DNA of 64,000 bases from Fusobacterium sp. (GTDB lineage: Bacteria > Fusobacteriota > Fusobacteriia > Fusobacteriales > Fusobacteriaceae): positions 1 through 64,000 of the forward strand of contig DXWL01000006.1 of NCBI GenBank assembly GCA_019416865.1. Reading direction: 5' to 3'. The notes under the pieces are model-generated. The model was not told where the DNA came from and made no database searches. It saw only the letters and a list, made by a program, of their open reading frames with translations. The position numbers and the translations under genes are program-made. How positions within the stretch are numbered: position 1 is the stretch's first letter; every line of letters begins with the position of its first letter. Shown piece after piece: positions 1 to 7,658 of this stretch.

Positions 1-47
1 CATATATTTTTTATTTGTCAATAATATATGTGTGCCCTTTATGGGTA

Positions 48-929
48 TCATATCATTTCTATAAATCCTGCTCCTGCTTTCGTACCATTTTGTAATAAGA
101 AAAGAGAAATTCCTAAATCTCTTACTGGCATAAGAGTAGTTTTTGGAGCTTGTAAACTTATTTTTCCAATTCTTCCAAAAGCTGAAACAATTATTCCTGC
201 TATAATAGTTCCACCTGCATTTCCAAGAGAGAAAAATGTCCCAGTTCCCATAGGTATCTTAACAGCTCCTAAAGCAACTCCTAAAATAATAGAAAGAGCT
301 ATAGTGTATACTCCAGGTCCATCAATAACTATAAGTTTCATATTTTTAAGATCTGCTAGTCTTTGAGAAAGTGGTGGATCTATAAGTTTTTCATTTTCTT
401 TTTCTATATCTGCTTTTAAAAATTTTGGAACAAGCTGAACAAAGAAAACTATACTTATAATTCCAAAAACGTACGCAAGACCATAACCTACACTGGCAGT
501 TGTTGAAGAAGTTAATTCTACAGTAGCTGCAAGTGAAGTAGTAGAAGTTAAAGCTCCTGCTGCAATTCCAAGTGCAAGATCTGCTGGTATACCAAAATAT
601 TTTACGCAAAGAATAATTACAACTCCTCCAGCCACTAAAATAGAAGCTGAGGTTGCTATGAATCCCCAAAAATTAGCCTTTAAATTACTAACAAAAGATG
701 GTCCTGCTGAAAGTCCTACAGCTGAAAGGAATAATACCAATCCTACAGAACCTAAAATTCCTGGAACTGTCATTCCAAAATGACCAAATATAAGTGCCAC
801 AACTAAAACTCCAGATGTTCCAAATTTTAGTCCTCCAAAAGAGATTCTTCCAAACAGATAACCAAGTGTTAAAGTAAGGAAAATCATAAAAATACTGTTT
901 CCTAAAAGAGTATTAAAGAAATTGCTCAA
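48..929 (-). CDS. AspT/YidE-type membrane antiporter, C-terminally short
   Basis: A 293-residue polytopic membrane protein of the Asp-Al_Ex (AspT/YidE/YbjL) transporter family. A full first repeat (about residues 1-160) carries the Gly/Ala-rich signature GALTSTTSLAATVELT. A short linker without a TrkA_C domain follows, then the start of a second repeat (about 205-293). It begins with TTG behind a strong AGGAGGT site; no ATG lies nearby. The reading frame ends at TGA (48-50) in the middle of the second repeat, where the family normally continues for several more helices. Another minus-strand frame stays open from about position 60 to the window edge, so a frameshift or a truncation is possible. 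The substrate is unknown. Confidence 0.65.
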   Translation of the reverse strand: MSNFFNTLLGNSIFMIFLTLTLGYLFGRISFGGLKFGTSGVLVVALIFGHFGMTVPGILGSVGLVLFLSAVGLSAGPSFVSNLKANFWGFIATSASILVAGGVVIILCVKYFGIPADLALGIAAGALTSTTSLAATVELTSSTTASVGYGLAYVFGIISIVFFVQLVPKFLKADIEKENEKLIDPPLSQRLADLKNMKLIVIDGPGVYTIALSIILGVALGAVKIPMGTGTFFSLGNAGGTIIAGIIVSAFGRIGKISLQAPKTTLMPVRDLGISLFLLQNGTKAGAGFIEMI

Positions 930-1091
930 ATTTTACCTCCTAAAAATGTTTTGTAAATTATATTTCGTAATTCAAATATACTATAATAAAAATTATAAAT
1001 TTTTATTATGAAAATATAGTAAGAGCAATTAATTATATCATACAAATATAAAAAAGACTAGAAAAATAAAAATATAATCATAAAAAAAAAC

Positions 1092-1116
1092 AAGACATAA
1101 AACTATAGAATGTCTT
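1092..1116 (-). terminator. Second (tandem) terminator downstream of the ferredoxin gene
   Basis: Inverted repeat AAGACAT / ATGTCTT with an 11-nt loop, followed on the minus strand by a run of nine T (1082-1090). It lies just beyond the first ferredoxin terminator, so it probably acts as backup and insulates the transporter gene from read-through. Confidence 0.6.
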
Positions 1117-1142
1117 ATTAACTTATTTATACTATAAATAAA

Positions 1143-1170
1143 AAAACCTAGAGATAACTCCCTAGGTTTT
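1143..1170 (-). terminator. Intrinsic terminator of the ferredoxin gene
   Basis: Perfect 9-bp stem AAAACCTAG / CTAGGTTTT with a 10-nt loop, read on the minus strand into a T-rich tract. It sits 24 bp after the ferredoxin stop codon. Confidence 0.8.
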
Positions 1171-1193
1171 CAGATTAATTTCTTTTTTAGAAA

Positions 1194-1364
1194 CTACTCA
1201 GCTGCGATTGCTGATACTGGACATCCACCAGCACAAGCTCCACAATCAACACAAGCGTCTCCGATTTGGAATTTTCCGTCGTCAGTTGCAGATATTGCTC
1301 CTACTGGACAAGTTCCTTCACAAGCTCCACATCCGATACAAGTATCTTTGTCTATTACGTGCAT
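1194..1364 (-). CDS. 2[4Fe-4S] ferredoxin
   Basis: A 56-residue clostridial-type ferredoxin. Two cluster motifs are visible: CIGCGACEGTCP (residues 9-20) and CVDCGACAGGCP (38-49), each CxxCxxCxxxCP, giving two [4Fe-4S] clusters. The protein is a soluble low-potential one-electron carrier for anaerobic metabolism such as pyruvate:ferredoxin oxidoreductase or hydrogenase. The ATG has a good AGGAGGT site, a near-consensus promoter lies upstream, and tandem terminators follow, so the gene is monocistronic and probably highly expressed. Codon use is richer in C-ended codons (GAC, ATC, TTC) than neighbouring genes, which fits high expression. Confidence 0.97.
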   Translation of the reverse strand: MHVIDKDTCIGCGACEGTCPVGAISATDDGKFQIGDACVDCGACAGGCPVSAIAAE

Positions 1365-1424
1365 TTTCTACCTCCTAAATGTTCTAAACTTTAAATTTTA
1401 TTTTATTACTTTGGTGATAATTTT

Positions 1425-1453
1425 AATATACAGTATAAACGATAAAATGTCAA
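1425..1453 (-). promoter_or_regulatory. Promoter of the ferredoxin gene
   Basis: TTGACA (1448-1453), a 17-bp spacer and TATATT (1425-1430) on the minus strand, about 60 bp before the ferredoxin start. This is close to the sigma-70 consensus. Confidence 0.8.
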
Positions 1454-1605
1454 GTAATATTTAATAAAAGTGTTTCATTTTAGGTCGCTAATCTTTTGAT
1501 TTTCAAATTAATTATTCTTTTTTTAATTTTCTCTTTAAATTTTTCTCTTAATAAGGTATAGTAATATAGTAAACAATACAATTAAAAAAATAAGGAGGTA
1601 GACAA

Positions 1606-2202
1606 ATGAATTCAAATATTATTCCTCTTATTGTTTTTGATACTGAAACAAATGGGCTCACAGCTGATTGTTCAGTCCTTTCAATATCCGCTATAAAAGT
1701 TTTTTATGATAAAAATACAAAAACTTTTTTAAAAACTTTTGAAACATATGATAGATATTACTACATAAGAGAGGGAGAAAAAGAAAATCCTGATGCAATA
1801 TCTGTAAATGGACTTACAAAAGAAGAGATTACTAGAAGAAGAGAAAGATTTTCTTATCCCAAATTTTTCTACGATGATATTGACAGCTTCAAAGAATTTT
1901 GTAAGGAAACAAGACATTTCATTGGACACAACATTAAGTTTGACTTAAAATATATAGAAAAATACATTGATACTCCAAATATTTTTGATACTATGTATAC
2001 CAACAGATATATCTTAAAAATACCTTCATCTTATGGATATAAAAATCCAAGACTTTCTGAAACAGCTGCATTTTATAATATAGATACAAGCTGCTATTCT
2101 TTTCACACAAGTCTTGATGATGTAAAGGTTACTGCTAAAATTTTTAGAAAAATGTGTAAAAATAACAATAAAAATGCTCTTCTGTTTTTAAATGCAGAAT
2201 AG
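1606..2202 (+). CDS. DnaQ-like 3'-5' exonuclease (DEDDh)
   Basis: A 198-residue exonuclease of the DnaQ/PolC-epsilon superfamily. ExoI motif FDTETNGL (D12, E14), ExoII in GHNIKFDLKY, and ExoIII HTSLDDVKVTA with His and Asp are all present, so the DEDDh catalytic set looks intact. It is a stand-alone exonuclease domain without a polymerase or UvrC-like extension. The ATG follows a strong AAGGAGGT site. The recQ gene starts 21 bp downstream on the same strand, so the two are probably co-transcribed and act together in DNA repair or end processing. The exact substrate cannot be read from sequence. Confidence 0.88.
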   Translation: MNSNIIPLIVFDTETNGLTADCSVLSISAIKVFYDKNTKTFLKTFETYDRYYYIREGEKENPDAISVNGLTKEEITRRRERFSYPKFFYDDIDSFKEFCKETRHFIGHNIKFDLKYIEKYIDTPNIFDTMYTNRYILKIPSSYGYKNPRLSETAAFYNIDTSCYSFHTSLDDVKVTAKIFRKMCKNNNKNALLFLNAE

Positions 2203-2223
2203 AATAATTTAAAGGAATATATT

Positions 2224-4140
2224 ATGAAGAGAGAAGCACTTAGACTTTTAAAACAAATATATGGATATGATTCTTTCAGAAAAGGTCAGGGGCATATTAT
2301 AAGCAGTGTTTTAAGCAGGAGAGATACTCTTGGAATTATGTCAACAGGAGGAGGAAAATCCATCTGTTATCAAATTCCTGCTCTTATTTTTTCTGGAATT
2401 ACTCTTGTTATCTCACCTCTTATTTCTCTTATGAAAGATCAAGTTGATGCTCTTAAAATTTTAGGAGTAAACTCTCTTTATCTTAACTCTACCCTTTCTA
2501 AAGAGGAATATATCTCTGCTCTTCGTCGTATAAAAGCAGGAAAGGTTAAGATTGTATATCTTGCTCCTGAAAGAATTGTAAACGAAAAATTTATTAATTT
2601 TATGAAAGGAATAGATATATCTCTTATAGCTGTTGACGAAGCTCATTGTATATCACAATGGGGACATGATTTTAGAAAAAGTTATTTGGATATTCCCAAA
2701 TTTATACAGGCTATGGGAAAAAATATTCAGATTCTGGCTCTTACTGCAACTGCAACACCAAGAGTTCGTGAGGATATAGAAAAACTTCTTAATATGAACA
2801 GACCATATCATTATGTTGATGGCTTTGATAGAGAAAATCTTTTTTTCAAGGTTGAAAGAGGAGCTGTTCCTGAAGCATACATTGTAAGATATCTGAAAGA
2901 ACACAAAAATAAATCTGGGATTATATATGCTTCTACCAGAAAAGAAGTTGATAATCTTTATGCCTATCTTGAGATGAAAGGATTCAGTGTAGGAAAATAT
3001 CATGCTGGTCTTTCTGAATCTGAACGAACTGAATTTCAGGAAAAATTTTTAAAAGATGATATAAAAATAATGGTAGCAACCAATGCTTTTGGAATGGGAA
3101 TAGATAAATCAAATGTTCGTTTTGTAATTCACAGAAACATACCAAAAGATTTAGAAAGTTATTATCAGGAAGCTGGAAGAGCAGGACGGGATGGAGCTCC
3201 TGGAGAAGCTATTCTTCTTTTCTACGAAGAAGATATTGCTACACAGGAATTTTTTATTATCAATAATGAAGAAACAAGTGATAAAATAAAACAGATAAAA
3301 AGAAAAAAATTGGATAAAATGGTTGAATATGCCTATCTCGAAGATTGTTACAGAGAATTTATTCTTAAATATTTTGGAGATAAGAGAATAAAAAGCTACT
3401 GTGGAAACTGTGGAAATTGCAAAAAAGCTCCTGATGTGGAAAATTTAACCACTGAATCAAAAAAAGTTATATCATGTATTGGACGGGCAAAGGAAAATAT
3501 TGGTATCTCCACCCTTATTAATATTCTTTTGGGAAAATCTGATACAAAAATTGAAAGAAAAGGATATAATCAGCTTTCAACTTTTGGTATTATGAAAGAC
3601 AAAGATAGAGAATGGCTTGAAGAATTTATAAATTTTCTCATTTCAGAAGAATGCCTTGAACTAAGTGCAGGGAGTTTTCCAACTGTACAGCTTAATAAAA
3701 ATTCTTTTTCTATATTAAAAGATGAAAAAAATATTTCTCGGCGTCTTAATGAAACCGTTTCATTTGACTATTATGAAGATCCTCTTTTTGAAAATCTTAA
3801 TAAATTGAGAAAAGAGATAAGTGAAGCAGAAAATGTTGCACCATATATAATATTTTCTGATCTTACTCTTATGGAAATGGCAGAGAAAAAACCGAAAAAT
3901 CGTTGGGAAATGCTTAAAATAAGAGGTATTGGAAATCAAAAATTTAAAAATTATGGGGAAAAATTTTTACAAATTATTAATTCTTTTACTGATGATGATA
4001 TGGAAATTCTAAAAATCGAAAATATCATTGATGAACAATATCTTAGTGAAGAAAAATTAAAAAATCTAAAAGCAAGTCTTAATCTTAATATAGATATTGA
4101 TAAACTTAAAGAGATTTTAATTAAAAATCTTTTTCTATAA
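2224..4140 (+). CDS. recQ: ATP-dependent DNA helicase RecQ
   Basis: A 638-residue superfamily 2 3'-5' DNA helicase. Walker A is TGGGKS (41-46), and motif II DEAH is at 138-141 in VDEAHCISQWGHDFRKSY. The second RecA domain has motif VI in YYQEAGRAGRDG. The RQC zinc-binding segment shows the cysteines of YCGNCGNCKK (about 390-400), and an HRDC-like domain occupies about 540-600. Length is slightly above E. coli RecQ. It acts in recombinational repair and processing of stalled forks. Co-transcribed with the upstream exonuclease; a terminator follows about 100 bp after the stop codon. Confidence 0.96.
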   Translation: MKREALRLLKQIYGYDSFRKGQGHIISSVLSRRDTLGIMSTGGGKSICYQIPALIFSGITLVISPLISLMKDQVDALKILGVNSLYLNSTLSKEEYISALRRIKAGKVKIVYLAPERIVNEKFINFMKGIDISLIAVDEAHCISQWGHDFRKSYLDIPKFIQAMGKNIQILALTATATPRVREDIEKLLNMNRPYHYVDGFDRENLFFKVERGAVPEAYIVRYLKEHKNKSGIIYASTRKEVDNLYAYLEMKGFSVGKYHAGLSESERTEFQEKFLKDDIKIMVATNAFGMGIDKSNVRFVIHRNIPKDLESYYQEAGRAGRDGAPGEAILLFYEEDIATQEFFIINNEETSDKIKQIKRKKLDKMVEYAYLEDCYREFILKYFGDKRIKSYCGNCGNCKKAPDVENLTTESKKVISCIGRAKENIGISTLINILLGKSDTKIERKGYNQLSTFGIMKDKDREWLEEFINFLISEECLELSAGSFPTVQLNKNSFSILKDEKNISRRLNETVSFDYYEDPLFENLNKLRKEISEAENVAPYIIFSDLTLMEMAEKKPKNRWEMLKIRGIGNQKFKNYGEKFLQIINSFTDDDMEILKIENIIDEQYLSEEKLKNLKASLNLNIDIDKLKEILIKNLFL

Positions 4141-4243
4141 ATAAACTTTTTAGTTTATAACTCTGTCTTAAAGATATAACAAAATTCTTTTTTAATAAAA
4201 TTTCTCTCCCCAAGAAATTATGCAGCAAAAACTTTTTATAAAG

Positions 4244-4270
4244 TAACCGGCTATTTTATACAGCCGGTTA
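4244..4270. terminator. Bidirectional terminator between recQ and the outer-membrane protein gene
   Basis: Perfect 9-bp stem TAACCGGCT / AGCCGGTTA with a 9-nt loop, followed on the plus strand by TTTTTT. The convergent minus-strand gene ends within five bases, so the hairpin may serve both sides, though the minus-strand T tract is weak. Confidence 0.75.
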
Positions 4271-4274
4271 TTTT

Positions 4275-4916
4275 TTAGAAATTAAATTTATATCCTAATG
4301 AGAGAACTACTCTTGAATAATCCAAACTTTTCTTAAAGCTTCCATTAGGTGCATCAACTTTCATTTCAGATCTGTTTATCTTATACATAATATCTGCTGT
4401 AAAATTATTGTATTCTACTCCTGTTCCAATTCCAAAATACATTCCATTTTTTATTTTTGTAGAGAATTCCCAGCTTTCATTCCATACTAGATCCTCAACT
4501 CTAAATTTATTACTTATTCTATTAAAAGAATATCCTAAATCCGTTTTCAAATACGGTCTAAAAGTTGCCCCTGTAGGAATATTATATTTTGCTGTAATAT
4601 ATAAAGGTGTAGATTTTAAATCAGGTACATTCAATCTTGCATAATTATCTAAGATTACTTTTTCTGGACTCCCATGATCTTGATAAGAAATTCCTGCTCC
4701 TACTTCTATGTTAGGGTAAATTTCTTTTGTTATTTCAGCTGTGAACTCATATCCAAAGTCATCAGCTCCTTTTTTATTTGCAGCTGCTGAACCTTCTGGT
4801 TTCATTATATCAAATCTCTGCCAGAAATCTGATCCAGCTTTTAAATAAAGGTTTGTTCCCTCTGCTCCCATTGCTATACTTGAAACTAATACTGTTCCTA
4901 ATAATATTTTTTTCAT
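4275..4916 (-). CDS. Small outer-membrane beta-barrel protein
   Basis: A 213-residue exported protein with a signal peptide (about 1-18, cleavage probably after MGA). The rest alternates short amphipathic strands with polar turns and ends VVLSLGYKFNF, the C-terminal Phe typical of BAM-inserted barrels. Size and pattern suggest an 8- to 10-stranded OmpA/OmpW-like barrel. I cannot assign a ligand. It starts 40 bp after the lipoprotein gene and shares its transcript, which begins at a c-di-GMP riboswitch, so its expression is predicted to follow cyclic-di-GMP. Confidence 0.8.
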   Translation of the reverse strand: MKKILLGTVLVSSIAMGAEGTNLYLKAGSDFWQRFDIMKPEGSAAANKKGADDFGYEFTAEITKEIYPNIEVGAGISYQDHGSPEKVILDNYARLNVPDLKSTPLYITAKYNIPTGATFRPYLKTDLGYSFNRISNKFRVEDLVWNESWEFSTKIKNGMYFGIGTGVEYNNFTADIMYKINRSEMKVDAPNGSFKKSLDYSRVVLSLGYKFNF

Positions 4917-4956
4917 AATTTTTTATCACTCCTTAATAATATTTCAATTATTTCAC

Positions 4957-5382
4957 TTATTTTAAAAAGAAATCTAAGTTAGGAGATATTCCTATTCCCG
5001 CCGATGTTGATTTTGTTCTTGACTTGCTGTGTGTTTGTGTTGTAGTTATACTTTGGCTACTTGCCATGCTACTTGTTCCAAATCCTCTGTCTGAAATAAA
5101 GGACTGACTGCTTCCTGTTGTGTTTGATACTGTTCTGCTATGTCCTTTAGTATGTGTTTTTGTTTTACTTACTCCTATTCCTGGAATAAGTTCAGGATGA
5201 TTGTATAAAGTTGTCGCAATTACTGTATCAACTATCATAGATCTATTTGTTGTACCGTTTGCATTATTATAAGCTCTGTTAAGATTTCCAAAAGAGTTTC
5301 CTTCTGACCTAGTATTAGTACATCCCATTATAAATAATCCAATAAATAAGACAAACATCATTTTCATTAAAATTTTTTTCAT
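4957..5382 (-). CDS. Ser/Thr-rich lipoprotein of unknown function
   Basis: A 141-residue protein with a lipoprotein signal peptide, lipobox FIMGC (Cys21). The mature part has no family I recognise. About residues 75-130 are low complexity, rich in Ser, Thr, His and Lys, with two similar blocks (SKTKTHTKGHSRTVS and TQTHSKSRTKSTS), ending in a short hydrophobic tail LDFFLK. It is the first gene after the GEMM riboswitch and precedes the beta-barrel gene by 40 bp. An envelope or surface-attachment role is possible but is only inferred from this position. Confidence 0.75.
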   Translation of the reverse strand: MKKILMKMMFVLFIGLFIMGCTNTRSEGNSFGNLNRAYNNANGTTNRSMIVDTVIATTLYNHPELIPGIGVSKTKTHTKGHSRTVSNTTGSSQSFISDRGFGTSSMASSQSITTTQTHSKSRTKSTSAGIGISPNLDFFLK

Positions 5383-5423
5383 TTTACTTTATCTCCTTTA
5401 TAAAAAATTTCGATTTTTTAAAA

Positions 5424-5541
5424 TAAAAAAGCTGCAATTTAAAAAGATTCAACTCTTTTTTAAATTGCAGCTGGCTGTCATTTTAAAGACCCTTTAGCTT
5501 TGTGTCGCAATGTTTCCATTACTTTACCTATATTTATTTTA
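5424..5541 (-). promoter_or_regulatory. Cyclic-di-GMP-I (GEMM) riboswitch with overlapping terminator
   Basis: Read on the minus strand, the leader shows GGTAAA, then a 6-bp hairpin closed by a GAAA tetraloop (5507-5522, GTAATG/CATTGC). Next come the near-invariant GACACAAAGC (5497-5506; family consensus GACGCAAAGC), GGGTC (5488-5492) and GACAGCC (5473-5479). This order is diagnostic of the GEMM-I aptamer. The 3' side runs directly into the 5' arm of an 18-bp terminator stem (5454-5472 with 5430-5447, 6-nt loop), followed by TTTTTT. Because aptamer and terminator share sequence, ligand binding should favour read-through (an ON switch); this is inferred from the overlap. It controls the lipoprotein and beta-barrel genes. 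Confidence 0.88.
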
Positions 5542-5547
5542 TACTGT

Positions 5548-5576
5548 ATAATACTATATCTAAATTTATAAGTCAA
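5548..5576 (-). promoter_or_regulatory. Promoter driving the riboswitch leader
   Basis: TTGACT (5571-5576), a 17-bp spacer and TATTAT (5548-5553) on the minus strand. The start of transcription would fall near 5541, immediately before the aptamer. Confidence 0.7.
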
Positions 5577-5602
5577 TAATTTTTTATTATTTTCTATGCT
5601 CA

Positions 5603-5631
5603 TTGACTTTCAGGTATAAATAAGATACCAT
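5603..5631 (+). promoter_or_regulatory. Possible promoter of the GGDEF gene
   Basis: TTGACT (5603-5608), a 17-bp spacer and TACCAT (5626-5631), about 45 bp before the start codon. The -10 element is imperfect. It is divergent from the riboswitch promoter. Confidence 0.45.
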
Positions 5632-5674
5632 TTTATATAAGGATAAAATATTTTTATTTTACAAAGGAGAAACT

Positions 5675-7600
5675 ATGAAAAGAAAATTAATTTTTTTTCC
5701 AGTTATAACGATTATTATATTTTTTATAGTTTTTAAATTTTCGGAATTTAAAAATGAGCAAAAAATTAAAACTTCTCCTATTTATCAAACAGTTGATGAA
5801 TATTTTTCAACTGGATATATCTCTGAAAAATATTCTGTTTTATCTGAGGGAGAAAAATTATTTATCTCAGGACTCAAATCATATGAAGAAAATGATTTTA
5901 AAAATGCTGAATCTTTTTTTGAAAAAATTCTTAGATTAGATAAAATTGATTCTGTTACTTTATTTTATAGTAATTTTTATTTGAATCAATGCTATAAAGA
6001 ACTGAGAGGATTTGGAGATTTTCTCCTTATTGAAAACTCTCTGAATCTTATGAAAAATTATCCCACACTTTCAAACAAAACCCATTTAGTATGGCAGCTT
6101 ATCTCATCTGTTATAACAGATATAAAATCCAGAAATAAAATTATACATCTTCTTGACTCCTATCTTAAAGAAGCAAAGGGAATGACTCTTGAAAGCAGCC
6201 TTAATATAAAAGGATTTATTGCTATGTTAAAAATGGCAAATGAAGAATATGGTGAAAGTATCTATATGTACTATGATATTCTTTCAGGAACTGAAAAAAT
6301 AAAAGATCCTGAGGTTCGTGCAAAAATACAAATTAAATCTTACGAGTATCTTGGAAATATGTATTTTATTATGGAAGATTTTGAAGCTGCTGTAAAGTAC
6401 TACAATAAAGCTGTAAATATTCCTTTAAAAAATAATCAAGTAAACAATGCTCTTTCAAAATATGGATCATATATTAATAGATCTGAAAGTTATATTCTCC
6501 TAAAAAATTATGAAAAAGCAAAAGAATGTTCTCTTGAAACTGAAAAAATTATACCTTACCTTCCTGCAAATATTGCTGTAGGTGTTAAAGTTTTTAGATA
6601 TAAGAATCTCCTTCTTCTTGAAAGCAGAAAAAGTAATTTTAAAAAAGCGGAGGAATATTATAATTTATGTCTTGAGTATTTAAAAGAGGATAAAGGAAGT
6701 GCCTTTTTAAACAGCTCTATGTATGTAGAAATAGCACACTGTGAAATGCTTTATCTTCAAGGAAAATATAATGAAGCTATTGAAAAATTAAATCTTCTTC
6801 TAAAAAAAGATTTAGAAGAGGAGTGGGGATTTGACACTTCTATTTATCTTATGCTTCTTAAACTTTACAGAGAAACAGATCAAATTGAAAAATATTTTGA
6901 AACAGGAAAAAGTTTATACAACAGTGAAAAAGAGTTTAATGATAACTTAAAAAAAGATTATATAGAATTTATCAAAAACTCATACACTCTTGACCAAATG
7001 AAAAAACAGGAGCAAATTTCAAAAATAAAAATCATAGCTCTTGGCGGATTTGCTTTTCTAGCTGTTATATCTATTTTTATGGGAGCTGCTCAAATAAACA
7101 AACTCAATAAAAAGAATTTTACAGATGCTCTTACTCATATTTATAACAGAAAATATATGGATTATCTTGCTAAAAAATCTCTTAAAGAACCGATAAATGC
7201 AGCTGTTGTTATGATAGATATTGACTATTTTAAAAATTATAACGACTATTATGGACACCCAGCAGGAGATATTGTTATTGAAAAAACTGCTGATATTTTG
7301 AGAAAAAGTATCACAAAAAATGATATTTTAATCAGATATGGAGGAGAGGAATTCCTGCTTGTTTTAAAAAATGCTGATAAAGATGTTTTTACAGATATTT
7401 ATAAAAAAATTGTAAAAAATTTAGAAAAGGAAAATGTTCTTCATGAAAAATCTCCTATTTCTGATAAGATTACTTTAAGTTTTGGAGTTTGCTTTGCATA
7501 TTTTGAAAAAACTTTAGATCTGGAAAAGAGTATCAAATTGGCTGACGAAGCTCTTTATATTTCCAAAAAAAATGGAAGAAACAGATACACGATTATATAA
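5675..7600 (+). CDS. TPR-sensor diguanylate cyclase (GGDEF)
   Basis: A 641-residue membrane protein. An N-terminal membrane helix lies at about 6-25, followed by a long extracytoplasmic helical region with TPR-like repeats (about 60-440, for example DFEAAVKYYNKAVNI). A second membrane helix is at about 452-473, then a cytoplasmic GGDEF domain (about 480-641). The active-site signature is RYGGEEF with GGEEF at 556-560, and the Mg/GTP segment is MIDIDYFKNYNDYYGHPAGD, so it should make c-di-GMP. The usual inhibitory RxxD motif reads TKND, with the Arg missing. It is divergent from the GEMM riboswitch, which suggests a local c-di-GMP circuit. Confidence 0.92.
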   Translation: MKRKLIFFPVITIIIFFIVFKFSEFKNEQKIKTSPIYQTVDEYFSTGYISEKYSVLSEGEKLFISGLKSYEENDFKNAESFFEKILRLDKIDSVTLFYSNFYLNQCYKELRGFGDFLLIENSLNLMKNYPTLSNKTHLVWQLISSVITDIKSRNKIIHLLDSYLKEAKGMTLESSLNIKGFIAMLKMANEEYGESIYMYYDILSGTEKIKDPEVRAKIQIKSYEYLGNMYFIMEDFEAAVKYYNKAVNIPLKNNQVNNALSKYGSYINRSESYILLKNYEKAKECSLETEKIIPYLPANIAVGVKVFRYKNLLLLESRKSNFKKAEEYYNLCLEYLKEDKGSAFLNSSMYVEIAHCEMLYLQGKYNEAIEKLNLLLKKDLEEEWGFDTSIYLMLLKLYRETDQIEKYFETGKSLYNSEKEFNDNLKKDYIEFIKNSYTLDQMKKQEQISKIKIIALGGFAFLAVISIFMGAAQINKLNKKNFTDALTHIYNRKYMDYLAKKSLKEPINAAVVMIDIDYFKNYNDYYGHPAGDIVIEKTADILRKSITKNDILIRYGGEEFLLVLKNADKDVFTDIYKKIVKNLEKENVLHEKSPISDKITLSFGVCFAYFEKTLDLEKSIKLADEALYISKKNGRNRYTII

Positions 7601-7609
7601 AAATTTTAA

Positions 7610-7639
7610 AGCTGCTGCAAATTTATAAATGCAGCAGCT
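7610..7639. terminator. Bidirectional terminator between the GGDEF gene and mnmH
   Basis: Perfect 10-bp stem AGCTGCTGCA / TGCAGCAGCT with a 10-nt loop between two convergent genes. T-rich stretches flank both sides, stronger on the minus strand. Confidence 0.75.
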
Positions 7640-7658
7640 CTAATTTTCATTGAACCTC

